Source: Liberiplasma sp046541015
GTDB taxonomy: Bacteria > Bacillota_I > Bacilli_A > Izemoplasmatales > Izemoplasmataceae
Reading direction: 5' to 3'
NCBI GenBank assembly: GCA_046541015.1
Contig: JBKHEA010000033.1
Span: forward strand, 1 to 7,694
Length of the DNA stretch: 7,694 bases
Below, in pieces: positions 6,040 to 7,694 of this stretch (positions are counted from its first letter, which is position 1; each line of letters begins with the position of its first letter). Made by a program: the position numbers and the translations under genes. Under the pieces are notes generated by a model. The model was not told the DNA's origin. It saw only the letters and a program-made list of their open reading frames with translations, and did not search any database.

Positions 6040-6160
6040 AATCTCCATCCTTTCGAATTTTAACATTATGGGTACAAAGTGATGATTAAAGCTTTTATTC
6101 AATTGTTCGGTGTTGATACTTAATTGTATATAATTTGTAAGCTTCTTTCAAGAGTCTTGC

Positions 6161-7096
6161 TTAAATCAAGTTCAAATTAGTGATTAAGACAAATATTATG
6201 AATCCTATGACCATGCTTGTTAAGTTGGCAATAAGCGCAAAGCTTAGCCTTCTTAAAAGAGAGTGTTCCTTAACAAAAACGCCTAAATAAATCATCTCAA
6301 CTGTAAATACAAAGATTTCACCAAGGATAAAAATAAGTATGGCTGACAATAACTGATAATTAAAAGAACTGTAGTAGGCTATAAGTGTTCCAATGGTTAA
6401 ACTGGCTTGAGTGATAAGATTTAATCCAAGGACATGATAATACGTTTTTTTAAATCGAAAACCAAACACAAAAAGTATAAGTATTTCAATTCCAAGTGTA
6501 GATAAAAGCCTAATAAAGAAATTCGATATGGTAAGTGGATTGGTCGCAGGATGACCAACAAACCCACTCACGCTTCCTGCGTTAAATTGATCAGTTGTGC
6601 TATCAATGCCTTTAATATTATAAGTTAACGCGTAATCAAATTGACTCATTGTGATAACTTCTGATGTGATTAATGTATCATTTTCTGTATAAATGGCAAT
6701 TTTAAATTCGCGTGGTCCATTGAGAAATAACATAAATCTATTTTCGTCATAATTTTCTAAAAAATAGCCTCCATAACGATCGTTTTCATACAAAAAGTAA
6801 GAAACAAATCCTTCGGAATCTTGATAAGTAATTAATCGTTCTGGATAGGATTCAAAATAACCAAAATAGTCATCTTGATCTGTTTCAAGCATCGAACGCG
6901 CTTGATCAATCTCGCTTTCACTTAACGGGCTATCTTTATAAATCAATAAATCCATGTAATACTCATTTAAATCATGTTCAATCGTAAGTACTAAATTAAC
7001 CGGTGGTCCAGAGTTAGCCTTAACCCCTGTTAGACTAACTAAGACACTAATTCCAATTAAAGTGATAGCTATCAAGCGGCTAAAACATGTTTTCAT
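6161..7096 (-). CDS. Exported-domain membrane protein of unknown function
   Basis: This 311-residue protein has no function I can name. It begins with a signal peptide (basic MKTCFSR, hydrophobic core to about 24, probable cleavage after VKA-27). A hydrophilic, tyrosine- and acid-rich domain of about 160 residues follows, presumably outside the cell. Four membrane helices end it, near 191-212, 222-242, 248-275 and 285-309. The third contains two glutamates, E260 and E267. The segments LNLITQ (225-230), LGEIFVFTVEMIY (258-270), KEH (276-278) and ALIANLTS (287-294) resemble a conserved uncharacterised Bacillota family I recall by its SGPP-containing N-terminus. I start at the ATG with AGGAGGGG 7 bases upstream; the frame opens earlier, to a TTG at 7168, without a ribosome site. 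Only a weak promoter-like pair (TTAATT, 16 bases, TACACT) precedes it. I see no convincing terminator behind it. Confidence 0.7.
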   Translation of the reverse strand: MKTCFSRLIAITLIGISVLVSLTGVKANSGPPVNLVLTIEHDLNEYYMDLLIYKDSPLSESEIDQARSMLETDQDDYFGYFESYPERLITYQDSEGFVSYFLYENDRYGGYFLENYDENRFMLFLNGPREFKIAIYTENDTLITSEVITMSQFDYALTYNIKGIDSTTDQFNAGSVSGFVGHPATNPLTISNFFIRLLSTLGIEILILFVFGFRFKKTYYHVLGLNLITQASLTIGTLIAYYSSFNYQLLSAILIFILGEIFVFTVEMIYLGVFVKEHSLLRRLSFALIANLTSMVIGFIIFVLITNLNLI

Positions 7097-7181
7097 AGTA
7101 CCCCTCCTATTCATGTTTAGTTTACCAAATAGACTCGAAGAAAAAAAGGGGATTAGTGTATCGTTCAAGAGAACTTAATTA

Positions 7182-7220
7182 ACCTACAAAAAAAGTTTGT
7201 GCTATATGGCACAAACTTTT
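7182..7220 (-). terminator. Strong rho-independent terminator after the frameshifted small gene
   Basis: AAAAGTTTGTGC (7191-7202) and GCACAAACTTTT (7209-7220) form a perfect 12-bp stem with a 6-base loop. On the minus strand a run of seven T's follows. It begins two bases beyond the TAA at 7223-7225, which fixes the end of the gene to its right. A weaker T run on the plus strand could make it bidirectional. Confidence 0.92.
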
Positions 7221-7222
7221 GT

Positions 7223-7508
7223 TTAAAATAGACTTGCAATAAATAAAATGATACTTGTAAGAATGAGTGCGCCATGAGTAATTAGATAAAAATTCATCGA
7301 TTTAAATTTAAATTTGAGTCCAATAATCAAAAAGAGATACTTAAGATAATCATGGTAAAAGAAATAAAAACATACTCAAGAAAAAATCAAGATCAGCAAA
7401 GCCATCTGAAGAACTTGGTGATGACATGATGGTTTGAACAAATACTACGATCAGTAACCCTTTTAAAAGGGTACTAATAATCCCTAGTAGTTTTGTTGCT
7501 CTATCCAT
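7223..7508 (-). pseudogene. Small membrane protein gene split by an apparent 1-base frameshift
   Basis: A clear start exists: ATG at 7508 with AGGAG about 7 bases upstream. The frame runs 52 codons to a TGA at 7350-7352. From about 7370 downwards the +1 frame continues as a good membrane-protein sequence (FFYHDYLKYLFLIIG, then FYLITHGALILT) to a TAA at 7223-7225, next to a strong terminator. Removing one T from the T5 run (complement of 7366-7370) joins both halves into a protein of about 94 residues with a helix near 8-28, a weaker one near 55-65 and one near 76-93. The first frame alone would be a 52-residue peptide. The shift could be a real mutation, a sequencing error in a homopolymer, or less likely a programmed shift. 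The product has no family I recognise. Its neighbour (6161-7096) is also a membrane protein, but a terminator separates them. Confidence 0.6.
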
Positions 7509-7541
7509 AAATTCTCCTATTCTTGCTTATAAAATATGATC

Positions 7542-7547
7542 ATTATA
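7542..7547 (-). promoter_or_regulatory. -10 box of the frameshifted small gene
   Basis: A perfect TATAAT on the minus strand lies 33 bases before the ATG at 7508. The best upstream hexamers (ACATTG, CATTGG) are poor -35 matches, so only the -10 is supported. Confidence 0.45.
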
Positions 7548-7650
7548 GTGTGAACGCTCAACGCCAATGTTCTTTATGCTTAGCTAGTAGGAAACCATTA
7601 TATTATACTTAGCATGATCAAAGATATATTTAATATTGCTTTTATCCCCT

Positions 7651-7683
7651 AAAAATAAAAAAAACTTACCCAAAATGTAAGTT
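7651..7683 (-). terminator. Terminator of a minus-strand gene beyond the right edge
   Basis: AACTTAC (7663-7669) and GTAAGTT (7677-7683) form a 7-bp stem with a 7-base loop. On the minus strand the tail is a long T-rich run (TTTTTATTTTT). The gene it serves lies to the right of the window. Between it and the small gene (7548-7650) I see no open reading frame. Confidence 0.75.
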
Positions 7684-7694
7684 AAAAAGAATAT

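Noticed and set aside
6121..6163. Hairpin TAAGC...GCTTA as terminator of the 311-residue protein gene
   Set aside because: The stem is only about 5 bp and no T run follows on the minus strand.
7341..7508. Reading TGA as tryptophan in the small gene (code 4)
   Set aside because: It would add only three residues before TAA, other genes use TGG only, and nqrB ends in TGA; the +1 frame explains the downstream sequence better.

Overview
The window is AT-rich and every gene I can support lies on the minus strand, so the layout is described from high to low coordinates. TGA acts as a normal stop: nqrB ends in a TGA inside an ATGA overlap with nqrC, and all tryptophans are TGG. That argues for genetic code 11. 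Together with low GC, strong AGGAGG-type ribosome sites and short T-tailed hairpin terminators, it suggests a low-GC Bacillota or an Acholeplasma/Izemoplasma-like lineage rather than a code-4 Mycoplasma. The lineage is inference; no marker gene is present.

Region 1 (about 1-3990) is a complete-looking five-gene operon, nqrB-nqrC-nqrD-nqrE-nqrF, for a sodium-translocating NADH:acceptor oxidoreductase (Na+-NQR family). It has an extended -10 promoter and a possible operator in front and a strong hairpin terminator behind. The expected first gene, nqrA, is missing, as are the flavin transferase gene apbE and nqrM. NqrD and NqrE keep all four membrane cysteines of the intramembrane iron-sulfur site. 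NqrF keeps its [2Fe-2S], FAD and NADH motifs, and NqrC keeps its TGAT flavinylation motif. NqrB is short: it lacks the N-terminal region that in Vibrio lies against NqrA and the quinone site, and its flavinylation motif has changed from SGAT to GTTT. These changes point to a simplified or diverged NQR-type pump, and this is the most interesting signal in the window.

Region 2 (about 4070-5460) holds two single-gene units, each with its own promoter and terminator: udk (uridine kinase, pyrimidine salvage) and an NAD(P)H-dependent FMN reductase. The reductase has a palindrome over its predicted transcription start.

Region 3 (about 5460-7694) holds an SRPBCC-fold small protein, a secreted-N-terminus/four-helix membrane protein of unknown function, and a small membrane-protein gene. 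The last is split by an apparent single-base frameshift but still has a ribosome site and terminator. A final terminator at the right edge closes a minus-strand gene outside the window. I saw no tRNA, rRNA, CRISPR array, insertion sequence or other mobile element. No stretch longer than 300 bases is without a gene.
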